The position numbers and the translations under genes were made by a program. The notes beneath the pieces were generated by a model that had not been told where the DNA came from, did not search any database, and saw nothing but the letters and a program-made list of their open reading frames with translations. A stretch of DNA of 64,000 nucleotides from Eubacteriaceae bacterium (GTDB lineage Bacteria; Bacillota; Clostridia; Peptostreptococcales; Anaerovoracaceae): the NCBI GenBank assembly GCA_022652985.1, contig JALCRY010000003.1, positions 26,131 to 90,130 on the forward strand, in the 5' to 3' direction. Position 1 is the stretch's first letter. Every line of letters begins with the position of its first letter. Below are positions 48,365 through 56,801 of the stretch, piece after piece.

Positions 48365-48795
48365 GACAAGTGTTATTAGGCTACCGGATTGAAAATGGTG
48401 AAGCGAAAATCGAAGAGGCTGGTGCAAATAAGGTAAGGTCATTGTTTGAGGCATACAATGACAGCCTTTCTATAAAGAATGCTGCAGAGAAAGCCAGGAT
48501 CAGCGGATACCCAACAAGCATAGGACGTATTCTGAAGAATAAACGGTACCTGGGAGATGATTACTACCCAGCGATAATTGATGGGTCAACCTTTGAAAAG
48601 GCCCAGCAGCTTCGCATGAAAAATGCAAAAAGCATGGGGCGCATCCGTGATTACACAGAGGACACTTCGGAGCCTACAGAAAAGAAAACAATTAAATTCA
48701 AGCTGGGTGAGGTCACGGAGAAACATAAGGACCCATACAAACAAGCAGAATTCATTTACAGTTTGATCGAAACGGAGGAAGAAGATGGAGAGTAA
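48361..48795 (+). CDS. Recombinase-domain protein without catalytic domain
   Basis: A 144-residue protein. Its first 85 residues ([20 protein letters not shown], then [21 protein letters not shown]) match the DNA-binding recombinase domain of large serine recombinases, but the resolvase domain and zinc ribbon are absent. The tail is charged. It sits between two full recombinases, overlapping the first by four bases and the second by eleven, so it is coupled to both. It may act as a directionality or DNA-binding partner; that is inference. Confidence 0.72.
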   Translation: MRQVLLGYRIENGEAKIEEAGANKVRSLFEAYNDSLSIKNAAEKARISGYPTSIGRILKNKRYLGDDYYPAIIDGSTFEKAQQLRMKNAKSMGRIRDYTEDTSEPTEKKTIKFKLGEVTEKHKDPYKQAEFIYSLIETEEEDGE

Positions 48796-50353
48796 CATTA
48801 CCGTCATCCCTGCAAGAAGGCATATTGGAAATACAGTAAAAGAGCAGGATGAGCATACAAAGCTCAGAGTTACGGCCTACTGCCGTGTCAGTACTGACAC
48901 CGATGAGCAGGAGACCAGCTATGATACTCAGGTTAAGCATTACACGGAGTATATACAGCAGCATCCCGATTGGAAGTTTGCCGGCATCTTTGCTGATGAC
49001 GGCATTTCGGGAACGAATGTAAAAAAGCGTGATGAGTTCAACCGCATGATAGGGGAATGCATGTCTGGAAACATTGATATGGTTATTACAAAGTCGATAT
49101 CAAGGTTTGCCCGTAACACGCTGGACTGCCTTAAGTTTATCAGGCAGCTTCGGGACAAGAATATCCCGGTTTATTTTGAAAAAGAAAATATCAATTCGAT
49201 GGACTCTAAGGGCGAAGTGCTGCTTACCATCATGGCATCTCTTGCGCAGCAGGAATCACAGTCACTTTCACAGAACGTGAAACTGGGTATTCAGTTCCGG
49301 TATCAGAGCGGAAAAGTTCAGGTAAATCATAACCGCTTCTTAGGCTATACGAAAGATGAGGACGGAAATTTGATCGTTGATAAGACAGAATCTGAAGCCA
49401 TCAAGAGAATCTTCCGGGAGTACCTTGAGGGAGAAAGCCTTATGCAGATTGGAAGGGGACTTGAGGCAGACGGCATCTTGACCGGCGCGGGTAAACAGAA
49501 ATGGCGTCCTGAAACCATTAAGAAGATGCTCAAAAATGAGAAGTACATGGGGGACGCGCTCCTGCAAAAGACATACACGACGGATTTCATTGAGAAAACG
49601 CGTGTAAAGAACAACGGCATCGTTCCACAGTACTATGTCGAAAACAGCCATGAAGCTATCATTCCAAAGGATATTTTCATGCAGGTACAGGAAGAGATGG
49701 TCCGCCGATCTAACCTTTACAGCGGGGGGAACAGAAAGAAACGGGTTTACAGCAGTAAGTACGCGCTTTCCGGTATGGTTTGCTGCTCAAAATGTGGAGA
49801 GATCTACCGCAGGCTCGCTTGGAACAACCGCGGTAAGCGCTCTGTTGTCTGGCGATGCTGTACGCGTGTAGAGCACGGACCATCCGCCTGCGATGCTGAG
49901 ACCATTCAGGAAGTAGATCTGCAAATGGCAACAGTCCGCGCAATTAACAAAGCGATCCAGTGCTCAGATTCAATGCTGAAAATCCTGAAGGAGAACTTGA
50001 CTTCGGTGATAGATAACAGTACGAAAAAAGAGATGGCTGAGATTGATGATAAAATGGCTGCCAGGCAGCAGGACCTTTTTAAGGCAACACAGGAAATGAA
50101 ACCGTATGATGACATAGCAGATGCGATTGAAGATCTTCGTGATCAGAAGAAGAAAGTGTTTGCAGAAAAAGCTGAACAGGAGGGAAATAAGCTGCGGATC
50201 AAAGAGATGACCGAATTCCTGTCCGGAATGAATCATATGCTCATTGACTATGATGAACAGATGGTTCGCAGGTATATCGAGCGTATCACTGTTTATGACA
50301 GTTATTACGAGGTGGAGTTCAAATCAGGGATCAAGGTTGAGATAGAAAAGTGA
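48785..50353 (+). CDS. Large serine recombinase B
   Basis: A 522-residue site-specific recombinase. The catalytic Ser is in [12 protein letters not shown], and [15 protein letters not shown] follows. The recombinase domain has [12 protein letters not shown], and the zinc ribbon has [13 protein letters not shown]...WRCCTR...SACDAE. A coiled coil lies at about 400-480. It is the third gene of the cassette. A 53-base stretch coding KSISR-ARNT is nearly identical to that of recombinase A. Two recombinases acting together are known in some elements. Confidence 0.92.
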   Translation: MESNITVIPARRHIGNTVKEQDEHTKLRVTAYCRVSTDTDEQETSYDTQVKHYTEYIQQHPDWKFAGIFADDGISGTNVKKRDEFNRMIGECMSGNIDMVITKSISRFARNTLDCLKFIRQLRDKNIPVYFEKENINSMDSKGEVLLTIMASLAQQESQSLSQNVKLGIQFRYQSGKVQVNHNRFLGYTKDEDGNLIVDKTESEAIKRIFREYLEGESLMQIGRGLEADGILTGAGKQKWRPETIKKMLKNEKYMGDALLQKTYTTDFIEKTRVKNNGIVPQYYVENSHEAIIPKDIFMQVQEEMVRRSNLYSGGNRKKRVYSSKYALSGMVCCSKCGEIYRRLAWNNRGKRSVVWRCCTRVEHGPSACDAETIQEVDLQMATVRAINKAIQCSDSMLKILKENLTSVIDNSTKKEMAEIDDKMAARQQDLFKATQEMKPYDDIADAIEDLRDQKKKVFAEKAEQEGNKLRIKEMTEFLSGMNHMLIDYDEQMVRRYIERITVYDSYYEVEFKSGIKVEIEK

Positions 50354-50568
50354 AAATGACTTTAGCGTCTGGCTTTCAGCTGGGCGCTATTTATTGGAAA
50401 TATCTGAAAGCGAAACTTATAAAAATCAATAATGAACTGGGTAGTGTCACTACCCAGATGAGGCTGCTTGCTCTGAATGGAAAGAAACGCCTGTCCAATG
50501 TTATGAATTACGATCAGATTATAGCACTTGCAAAGGAATTCTCGTCAAAGTGGGAATATACAAATTAG
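50350..50568 (+). CDS. Small hypothetical protein after the recombinase cassette
   Basis: A 72-residue frame beginning within the stop of recombinase B ([20 protein letters not shown]). It is Lys-rich and not recognised. It contains a perfect 9-bp inverted repeat at 50437-50457 coding LGSVTTQ, so the DNA itself may be the functional part. No good ribosome site is seen. It could be a coupled accessory gene or a chance frame. Confidence 0.35.
   Translation: MKMTLASGFQLGAIYWKYLKAKLIKINNELGSVTTQMRLLALNGKKRLSNVMNYDQIIALAKEFSSKWEYTN
50437..50457. repeat. Perfect inverted repeat after recombinase B
   Basis: CTGGGTAGT and ACTACCCAG flank GTC. Dyads of this kind can be recombinase binding sites or transcript hairpins; no T-run follows, which argues against a terminator. 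Confidence 0.5.
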
Positions 50569-50628
50569 AATTTGATAGGGGAGAAAATATGATACTGGTC
50601 AATAATGTACTAAAAGAAAGATAGGACC

Positions 50629-50669
50629 CTATTTCCCAAAATCAAAATAATATTGATATTGGGAAATAG
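50629..50669. repeat. Inverted repeat upstream of the DUF4143 ATPase gene
   Basis: CTATTTCCCAA pairs with TTGGGAAATAG (11-bp perfect arms, 19-base AT-rich loop). A related dyad lies at 51904-51940 over the stop codon of the same gene, in the same orientation. Confidence 0.65.
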
Positions 50670-50703
50670 AACTGATACAATAAATTCGGAAGAGGTGGCA
50701 TGA

Positions 50704-51918
50704 ATGAAGATAATAGAGCGAAGCACTTATCTTGAGAAACTGAAACGTTTGAAAGGCACTCCGGATATTAAAGTAATTACAGGCGTCAGGCGCAGCGGCA
50801 AGTCAAGGCTGATGGAAAGTTACATTGAATGGCTTGAAAATACAGATAAAGATGCAAACATTATCTATATTGACTATACCAGTTTGCAATTCGAAGATTT
50901 AAAAGAATATCATGCTCTTAATAAATATGTAGAGGAACACTATCAGTGGGGAAAGAGTAATTATCTCTTTGCGGATGAAGTACAGATGTGTCCACAATTT
51001 GAACTTACGATAAACAGTCTGCATTCTTCTGGAAAATATGATATTTATGTTACAGGATCTAATGCATTTTTATTAAGCAGTGATCTGGCGACGCTGTTTA
51101 CCGGAAGAACCTATGAGATAGAGATATTCCCGTTTTCCTTTGAAGAGTATGTGGAATATTATCAGCTTGAAGATATGGACAAAGCGTTCGACAGATATAT
51201 AAAAGATGGCGGTTTGTCAGGCTCTTATGTGTACCGTGAGCAGGAAGAACGGTATCACTATATCGAAGATGTATTTGATACGCTGATTATTCGTGATATC
51301 AGGCAAAAGTACAAAATCAGAAAAACTGTATTGATGGATCATATATCAGATTTCCTGATGGACAACGTTGCAAATCTGTCCTCTATTCGTCAGATTGCAG
51401 ATACTATGACGAAAAACAATGACAGGATCAACCATAAGACGGTTGGAAAATACTTGGAATATTTATGTAATGCTTTTGCCTTTTATAAAGTCAGAAGATA
51501 TGACATTCGTGGAAAAAAATATCTTGCCTCAAGCGATAAGTATTATCTGAGTGACCATGCATTCCGCTATGCAAAGCTGGGAACAAGAAATATGGACTAT
51601 GGCAGAATGATTGAGAATATAGTTGCCATTGAACTGATGCGTAGAGGATATGAAATCTATACCGGTGTTCTTTATAAAAAAGAAATCGATTTTGTTGCAA
51701 TGAAGCATGATGAGAAATTTTATGTTCAGGTTTCAGATGATATTTCCGGTGAAAGTACTTTTAAAAGGGAGATAACTCCTCTTTTACAGATTAAGGACGC
51801 CTATCCTAAGATTTTGATCGCCAGAACAAGACATGAGGATTATCAATATGAAGGAATAAAAATAGTCGATGTAGCGAATTGGCTGAGAAAAGACCAAAAG
51901 ACTATTTCCCAAAAATAA
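50704..51918 (+). CDS. AAA ATPase with C-terminal DUF4143
   Basis: A 404-residue P-loop ATPase. VITGVRRSGKSRLMESYIEW is the Walker A region, YLFADEVQM the Walker B and YDIYVTGSNAFLLSSDLATLFTGRT the sensor segment. The C-terminal DUF4143 part contains GRMIENIVAIELMRRGYEIY and a nuclease-like KEIDFVAMKHDEKFYVQVS (E-x-D-x-V...). Such genes are common, patchy and often mobile in anaerobes; their function is not known. AGAGGTGG precedes the ATG at 50704. AT-rich codon use sets it apart from the core genes. Its last codons (TISQK) are written by the downstream inverted repeat. Confidence 0.87.
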   Translation: MKIIERSTYLEKLKRLKGTPDIKVITGVRRSGKSRLMESYIEWLENTDKDANIIYIDYTSLQFEDLKEYHALNKYVEEHYQWGKSNYLFADEVQMCPQFELTINSLHSSGKYDIYVTGSNAFLLSSDLATLFTGRTYEIEIFPFSFEEYVEYYQLEDMDKAFDRYIKDGGLSGSYVYREQEERYHYIEDVFDTLIIRDIRQKYKIRKTVLMDHISDFLMDNVANLSSIRQIADTMTKNNDRINHKTVGKYLEYLCNAFAFYKVRRYDIRGKKYLASSDKYYLSDHAFRYAKLGTRNMDYGRMIENIVAIELMRRGYEIYTGVLYKKEIDFVAMKHDEKFYVQVSDDISGESTFKREITPLLQIKDAYPKILIARTRHEDYQYEGIKIVDVANWLRKDQKTISQK

Positions 51919-51940
51919 AAATATCTGAAATATGGGAAAT
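51904..51940. repeat. Inverted repeat over the 3' end of the DUF4143 ATPase gene
   Basis: ATTTCCCA pairs with TGGGAAAT. The left part (CTATTTCCCAAAA) matches the upstream dyad at 50629. The ATPase gene is thus bracketed by two related dyads. Confidence 0.6.
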
Positions 51941-52029
51941 TGTTATTCTGGCTTTCGGTATTTTTGTGACCTTCGGTCAGACATTTTCGATTGATTTTGC
52001 CTTTGGATATTTTTCCGCATATAGCCTGA

Positions 52030-52167
52030 GCATATCTGGATGAAGCACGTTCATCTGATACCGGCGGTGCAGGGCTCGGGCTTGCGGTCGCAAAAAAGAT
52101 AGTCACACTGCACGGAGGAGAAATATCAGTAACACCGGAATACATCATAGAAATAAGTTTACTGTAA
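52030..52167 (+). pseudogene. Fragment of a VanS-like histidine kinase
   Basis: Forty-five codons after an in-frame TGA read YLDEARSSDTGGAGLGLAVA, then KKIVTLHGGEISVTPEYIIE. This is the end of an HATPase_c domain (G2 box). It closely resembles residues around the G2 box of the intact kinase at 59045-60091 (DDARSSYNGGAGLGLAIAKK). No other part of the kinase is left. It shows that a two-component gene was lost or rearranged here. Confidence 0.75.
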
Positions 52168-52251
52168 ACGACCAGATTGTAATTAAAGATAAGAAACAGA
52201 TACCATTATCGACCGAGTTTAAACGACGTGCCTGTTGTCGTCTCGAGGCAG

Positions 52252-52474
52252 ATTGAGGTCGTAACACTGCTTATGCGAACGCAGTGAAGCAGAAGCAGAT
52301 GTACGTCCCATGCAAAGGCTGCCCGCAAAGAATGGGCGGAGTGCAGCCGACTGCGGAGACGTGTTGTCTCTTAGAGAAGACGAGCTTGTAACGAAGTCTG
52401 AACTTAGAGACACCGTTTGCCAGAGCGGTCGGATCGCGGAGTGATCCGGAAACCACGGGACGGCTGACGGTAGC
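52252..52474 (+). repeat. 223-bp structured repeat, copy 2 (candidate structured RNA)
   Basis: Same length as 38810-39032 with 11 substitutions and no gap, including the 36 bases that in copy 1 belong to the rlmD coding end. Here there is no rlmD upstream, only the kinase fragment, so the repeat carries rlmD sequence with it. In this copy the stem CGGATC/GATCCG (52430-52448) is perfect, whereas in copy 1 it has a mismatch and wobbles. Stem TGTCTCT/AGAGACA shows the compensatory change. Promoters for this repeat were not identified. Confidence 0.6.
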
Positions 52475-52518
52475 ATTGATGTCAAGAAATGATAAATAAG
52501 AAGGGCTGAAAGCCCAGT

Positions 52519-52578
52519 AAATAAGGCTTATCCGTTAGTGATGGAATATCATTCATCTGCGGGAAGCCTTATTTTTTT
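52519..52578 (+). terminator. Rho-independent terminator downstream of repeat copy 2
   Basis: AAATAAGGCTT at 52519-52529 pairs perfectly with AAGCCTTATTT at 52564-52574, and the T-run extends to 52578. It lies 45 bases past the repeat and could end a transcript coming from it. Confidence 0.75.
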
Positions 52579-52933
52579 AGCCAAATCGAGTTAGCGGGAA
52601 CTGCTCCAAGAGGACAGGTTGAGTTGACAGCCTTATTAAAGGGATAGGGTTGTGTTGACGTGATTGTTATGAGGTAAGGTTGTGTAGACAGTATGGTTAC
52701 GTTTCGGACATGCTTGGCAGAGCAGATTTGATGATAATGAACACCTATTGCTTGAAAGAATGCGATACATGTTCGACCGAGAAGACAACCAGCCGGCTAG
52801 CCGGCCTATTATTTTACAAAAAAGTCGTGATCAGAAAGGGCTCTGATGTAAAGTGCAGAAGCGAATGTGAGAAAATCCAATATCGATATCAGACAGTCCG
52901 AAAACGGGCTGCCTGGTTATTTGCGAATGGAAA

Positions 52934-52985
52934 TTGTAAAATGATGATATGGGGTATATAATTTTTAGTTAATTGTAATATTACA
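52934..52985 (+). promoter_or_regulatory. Promoter plus palindromic operator for the 1,110-residue surface protein
   Basis: TTGTAA at 52934-52939 and TATAAT at 52957-52962 have a 17-base spacer. Just downstream, at 52974-52985, is the perfect palindrome TGTAATATTACA, placed over the expected first transcribed bases. A repressor site is inferred. The leader to the ATG at 53049 is about 80 bases. Confidence 0.65.
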
Positions 52986-53048
52986 GCAGATGATGAAAAT
53001 AAGGGGAAAATAATCCATATACAGAATCGAGATAAGGAGGATATCAAG

Positions 53049-56000
53049 ATGAGAAAAACAGCTTCAGTTAAACACCGCCTTTTATGTATTCTTATGACAG
53101 CGTTAGTGTGTATCCTGATGTGCATGACAGGCACTGTGCCGGCGCTGGCTGCATCAGGAAATGATAATGTATCGGCACAGAATACGATCCTGACTGTGAC
53201 CCAGGCAAAGGCGCTCAGCAGTGCAGAACTGCTGTATGGTCGGAATTTGAACGCGAGCGCAACACGCCTCTACAATAACGTGTCAGGTTCTGTAAATGGT
53301 TCCGCCGGGACATCGTCAAATATCACTCAGACATTTCAAAATTCGGCAGACTGGACATCGATAAAAGCCGGCACTATAGGCTCGTATGATGTCACTTATT
53401 CAGCAGGCAGCAGTGCGACCGCGACCGTTAAAGTAGCCGTGGTGCCGGACGGTTCGGTCACAGGTCCTACGACCGATGACGATGATGCGATATATTCAAA
53501 GACTGTAATAATGAAATCAGCTGATGCAAAAAATGCTTTTGGGGCAATGACAAGTTCTCGCGGTCTTATGAGCTCAACGTACAACGACGTCCATGCCGTT
53601 TTTAATGGTGAGACTATTACTGATCCGTCTACTGATGAAACGAATGTTACACAGACTTTTACAAACGGTGACTGGGACAATATCAAGGCCGGGACCGCGG
53701 GCAGCTACTCGGTAACATATGCCTGCGGAGACGCAAAATCGCAGAAAGTACGCATTATAATTGTAAAGGATTCCGCGACTGTAACAGGGCTGAATGATGC
53801 GGTTATTGCCGACAGCGTTACGGTTACAAGTTCTGAAGCGAAAACACTGACGGAGGATGCCCTGTATGGATCAGGTTACAACTATGTGACAGGATACTAC
53901 AGGGCTAATGATACAGATATTGGTATAGTTGATAACGACGATCCTCATATCAAAACGCTTATTCAGCAGACGATCGTTGATGACGATCTGAAGGCTATCA
54001 AGGCCGGTACCACAGGCACTTATGACGTCATGTATCAAATCCAGGATCTGAAAGATACTAGCTGTACTAGTATAACTCCAACAGTGACGGTCATGCCTGA
54101 CGATGCTGTGATCGTCGGCAATACGGGCGACGCGGTTCATGCCAGCTCGTATATAACTACATCAGACGCAGCAAAGAGTAACTTTGCCGGAAAGGCATCT
54201 GATATACTTTATGGCACTTCGACTACAGGAACATCTAATGAATATAACCGAGTGATCATTGACCAGAGCAACATTATCCTGACAGATTCGGATCCAACTC
54301 GTAAGAATGCTTCAACGCAGACCATCGCGGCTGCTGACTGGTCTGCTATACAGGCAGGCACTGAAGGGCAGTATGATGTGAAATATGCGGTCAGGACAAA
54401 GGCTGATCCTGCAAAGACCGATGCATCACAGACTGCATATGTTGTCATAATGCCTGACGGCTCAAATATAGATAATGGTAAAGTTGCAGCAGTTCATGCA
54501 AGCGGGATCACTCTCACAGCGACCGATGCAAAGGCACTGACTAAAGAGGCTCTGTTCGGCAGCAGCTACAACAAGGTGACTGCAGTCAAAAACGGATCGC
54601 TCGTAAGCCCAGGTGATATATCATCGACTCTTACCCAGACCATTTCAGACGCTGACTGGACAGCAATAAAGGCGGGTACGGCAGGATCATATGATATTAC
54701 ATATACAGTGCCGGGCACTTCTGCCAAGATGACTGCGAAAGTAACTGTCGTTCCTGACAGTGCAGCCATCGCTTCCGATACAGGTGACGCAGTGCAGGCC
54801 GGCTCATACATCACAACATCGAGCGCAGCAAAGAGTGATTTTGCAGGGAAGACATCTGATATACTCTATGGTACTTCGTCTGCAGGATACAATCACGTGA
54901 TTATAGATCAGGCAAATTCCATCCTGACAGATTCATCGACTCCGGCTCGCAAGAATGCGTCAGCGCAGACGTTTGCAAAAACAACAGACTGGGCAGCAAT
55001 ACAGGAAGGCAAAGCAGGGCAGTATGATGTGACATATGCGGTCAGGACAAAGGCTGATCCTGCAAAGACAGATGCTTCGCAGACTGTGCATGTTTTCGTG
55101 ATGCCTGACGGTTCATCGGTCGATCAGAACAATGTTTCTGCAGTTTATGCAGGCGAGGCTGCGGTAACAGTGACTCAGGCCAAGACCCTGACTAAAGCGG
55201 CCCTGTTCGGAAGTAGCTATAACAATGTGACTGCGGTCAAAAACGGAGCGCCTGTCAGCTCAGGTGATCTGGCAGCAACTCTTACACAAACCATTGCAGA
55301 CGCTGACTGGGCATCGATTGAGGCCGGCAAAACAGGATCATATAACGTTACATATAAATTGACCGGTACGTCCACTGAGATGACTGCGAAGATCAATGTC
55401 GTTCCTGATACAGTTATTCCATCGTACAGCGTGAAGTGGAATGTCACAGCAGGATCGGGCAGCGGCTCTGCAGCTGCGGTCGGTTCGGACTTTACAGGAA
55501 CAATAACGCCATCTGACGGAGCGGAACTTCCAGAGGATATTACCGTATCTGTTGGAGGCAAAGCCATCACTGATTTTACATACAAGGACGGGAAGGTGAC
55601 TGTACCTGCAAAAGAGGTCACAGGAGATATAACTATTACTGCGGTATGCACATATGAGGTACCTTCATCAGGTATAACAGGCGGGGACGTAACTTACAAT
55701 GATCCGCCGGAGAATGGGAAAAAATTCTCAGGCAGGATAGTGCCTGATGCGGGATACAGTCTGCCAAAGGAGATTACAGTGACAGTTGGAGGAAAAGTGC
55801 TGGCAGAAGGTCAGTATACTTATAACGCATCTACAGGAGCGTTTACGGTGAGCGGACAGTATGTGACAGGGAAAGTCAGTGTTACTGCAAAAGGAATAGA
55901 GACGAATGTCAAAGGCGCTGCGGCAGCAGCCGGAAACATCATATACAAGGTAACAGATGTATCTTCAAAACTTTCAGCGTCAGCGACATCGAAAGCGGCA

Positions 56001-56381
56001 GGGACATACGGATCTGTTAGTGTTCTGAAGCCTGTAAAGAAGACATACAAGAGTGTTTCAATGCCGTCAGCAGTAACGATAAACGGGTACCGGTACAACG
56101 TGACGGGTATCGCGTCAAAGGCGTTCAACAGTAATACAAAAATTACGTCAGTGACGGTCGGAAAGAATGTGAAGACGATCGGTTTGAAAGCCTTCTGCAA
56201 ATGCAGCAAACTCAAGACTGTCAGGTTTGCGGGAAAGAATGTCATCAGGATCAGCAGCGGAGCATTCAAAACATGCGCAAAGAGCTGTACGTTCAAGATC
56301 CCGAAGGCAAAATATGATAAATACAAAAAAATGCTGAAGAAAAGCGGGGTTCCAAGCGGAGCTAAATACAAGAGAATATAA
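53049..56381 (+). CDS. Large secreted repeat protein with BspA-like C-terminus
   Basis: A 1,110-residue exported protein. Residues 1-36 are a signal peptide (VCILMCMTGTVPALAA). Seven related modules of about 100-120 residues follow to about residue 795, each with an opening VT-x-AKALT-x-ALFGSSYN-like line and a closing W-xx-IKAGT-x-GSYDVTY line. Modules 4-5 are duplicated as 6-7 with a 651-base period. Two InlB-like units (GGKAITDFTYKDGKVTV; GGKVLAEGQYTYN) come next, and a BspA-like leucine-rich end (VGKNVKTIGLKAFCKC) closes it. No LPXTG motif is present. AAGGAGG precedes the ATG. It interrupts the copy-2 repeat/tRNA module. Confidence 0.8.
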   Translation: MRKTASVKHRLLCILMTALVCILMCMTGTVPALAASGNDNVSAQNTILTVTQAKALSSAELLYGRNLNASATRLYNNVSGSVNGSAGTSSNITQTFQNSADWTSIKAGTIGSYDVTYSAGSSATATVKVAVVPDGSVTGPTTDDDDAIYSKTVIMKSADAKNAFGAMTSSRGLMSSTYNDVHAVFNGETITDPSTDETNVTQTFTNGDWDNIKAGTAGSYSVTYACGDAKSQKVRIIIVKDSATVTGLNDAVIADSVTVTSSEAKTLTEDALYGSGYNYVTGYYRANDTDIGIVDNDDPHIKTLIQQTIVDDDLKAIKAGTTGTYDVMYQIQDLKDTSCTSITPTVTVMPDDAVIVGNTGDAVHASSYITTSDAAKSNFAGKASDILYGTSTTGTSNEYNRVIIDQSNIILTDSDPTRKNASTQTIAAADWSAIQAGTEGQYDVKYAVRTKADPAKTDASQTAYVVIMPDGSNIDNGKVAAVHASGITLTATDAKALTKEALFGSSYNKVTAVKNGSLVSPGDISSTLTQTISDADWTAIKAGTAGSYDITYTVPGTSAKMTAKVTVVPDSAAIASDTGDAVQAGSYITTSSAAKSDFAGKTSDILYGTSSAGYNHVIIDQANSILTDSSTPARKNASAQTFAKTTDWAAIQEGKAGQYDVTYAVRTKADPAKTDASQTVHVFVMPDGSSVDQNNVSAVYAGEAAVTVTQAKTLTKAALFGSSYNNVTAVKNGAPVSSGDLAATLTQTIADADWASIEAGKTGSYNVTYKLTGTSTEMTAKINVVPDTVIPSYSVKWNVTAGSGSGSAAAVGSDFTGTITPSDGAELPEDITVSVGGKAITDFTYKDGKVTVPAKEVTGDITITAVCTYEVPSSGITGGDVTYNDPPENGKKFSGRIVPDAGYSLPKEITVTVGGKVLAEGQYTYNASTGAFTVSGQYVTGKVSVTAKGIETNVKGAAAAAGNIIYKVTDVSSKLSASATSKAAGTYGSVSVLKPVKKTYKSVSMPSAVTINGYRYNVTGIASKAFNSNTKITSVTVGKNVKTIGLKAFCKCSKLKTVRFAGKNVIRISSGAFKTCAKSCTFKIPKAKYDKYKKMLKKSGVPSGAKYKRI
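54112..55420 (+). repeat. Tandem 651-bp duplication inside the large surface protein gene
   Basis: Modules 4-5 and 6-7 align with a shift of 651 bases (217 codons); for example GCAGTATGATGTGA occurs at 54368 and 55019. The stretch coding YAVRTKADPAKTDASQT is almost identical in both. The boundaries are approximate. It indicates recent growth of the gene by unequal exchange. Confidence 0.7.
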
Positions 56382-56392
56382 TTACAAAACAC

Positions 56393-56478
56393 GGCGCCGG
56401 GCAGTAAAATGTCCGGCGCCATTTGTCTGCCGGCCTGAATTTGCTGCGAAAAGCTGTCTCTTTGAGACGGCTTTTTTT
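56393..56478 (+). terminator. Two terminator hairpins after the large surface protein gene
   Basis: GGCGCCGG at 56393-56400 pairs with CCGGCGCC at 56413-56420 without a T-run. A second hairpin, AAGCTGTCTC-TTT-GAGACGGCTT at about 56451-56473, is followed by TTTTT and is the likely working terminator. Confidence 0.75.
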
Positions 56479-56568
56479 GGCTCTATATCAAATGTTGGGG
56501 TGGGGCCCATACGGAATAAAAATTACATAAGGCCATTTTGTGTAAACATAGTGACTTAGTAATATGTC

Positions 56569-56613
56569 AATCCTCCCGGATCAATGATAGAATAAAATTG
56601 TTCCAGGAGGATT
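56569..56613. repeat. Inverted repeat covering a ribosome site
   Basis: AATCCTCCcGGA pairs with TCCaGGAGGATT. The right arm holds AGGAGG, followed nine bases later by ATG GTA AAA TAA, a start with only three codons. It looks like the leader and first codons of a lost gene. Confidence 0.45.
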
Positions 56614-56659
56614 TTACTATGGTAAAATAAAGGGGAAAGAGTATTTGGAGGAATAAATA

Positions 56660-56801
56660 ATGGACTTCTTTGAAGAGTTAATGGGTGGGCGGGTTTGATG
56701 ATGAAGAAGATCTTTTGCAGCGGGCTGAAGAGCTTGGACTGTATGCTGAGGATTACGATACATTAGAGGAGCTTAAAGAAGCAATCGAAGAATTAGAATA
56801 A
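56660..56801 (+). pseudogene. Small acidic ORF with a +1 frameshift, before tRNA-Leu copy 2
   Basis: From the ATG at 56660 (GGAGG upstream) the frame reads MDFFEELMGGRV and stops. In the +1 frame, FDDEEDLLQRAEELGLYAED, then YDTLEELKEAIEELE and a stop, continues to the base before the tRNA. Removing one G from the run at about 56691-56699 joins them into one natural 46-residue acidic protein. Either a G was gained by mutation, or the join is made by frameshifting. The same tail, more decayed, precedes tRNA-Leu copy 1. Confidence 0.6.

Larger units (their letters stand above)
52475..53048. other. Non-coding stretch with hairpins and a surface-protein promoter
   Basis: No gene is recognised in these 574 bases. 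They contain a small hairpin (GGGCT-gaa-AGCCC at 52503), the terminator at 52519-52578, two similar motifs GGTTGTGTTGAC and GGTTGTGTAGAC near 52647 and 52678, a perfect 14-bp palindrome GCCGGCTAGCCGGC at 52792-52805, and the promoter and palindrome described separately. A 93-codon frame at 52680-52961 has no ribosome site or family resemblance and is treated as chance. Confidence 0.5.

Noticed and set aside
52219..52485. Minus-strand frames in repeat copy 2 resembling those in copy 1
   Set aside because: Their likeness only mirrors the 223-bp repeat. Changes between the copies follow pairing in a stem rather than codon positions.
52680..52961. 93-codon plus-strand frame before the large surface protein
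   Set aside because: No ribosome site, no family resemblance, and it overlaps the promoter of the next gene.
53049..56381. CRISPR array or tandem satellite in the repeated surface genes
   Set aside because: The repeats are long, in frame and protein-coding; there are no short constant repeats with unique spacers, and no cas genes in the window.
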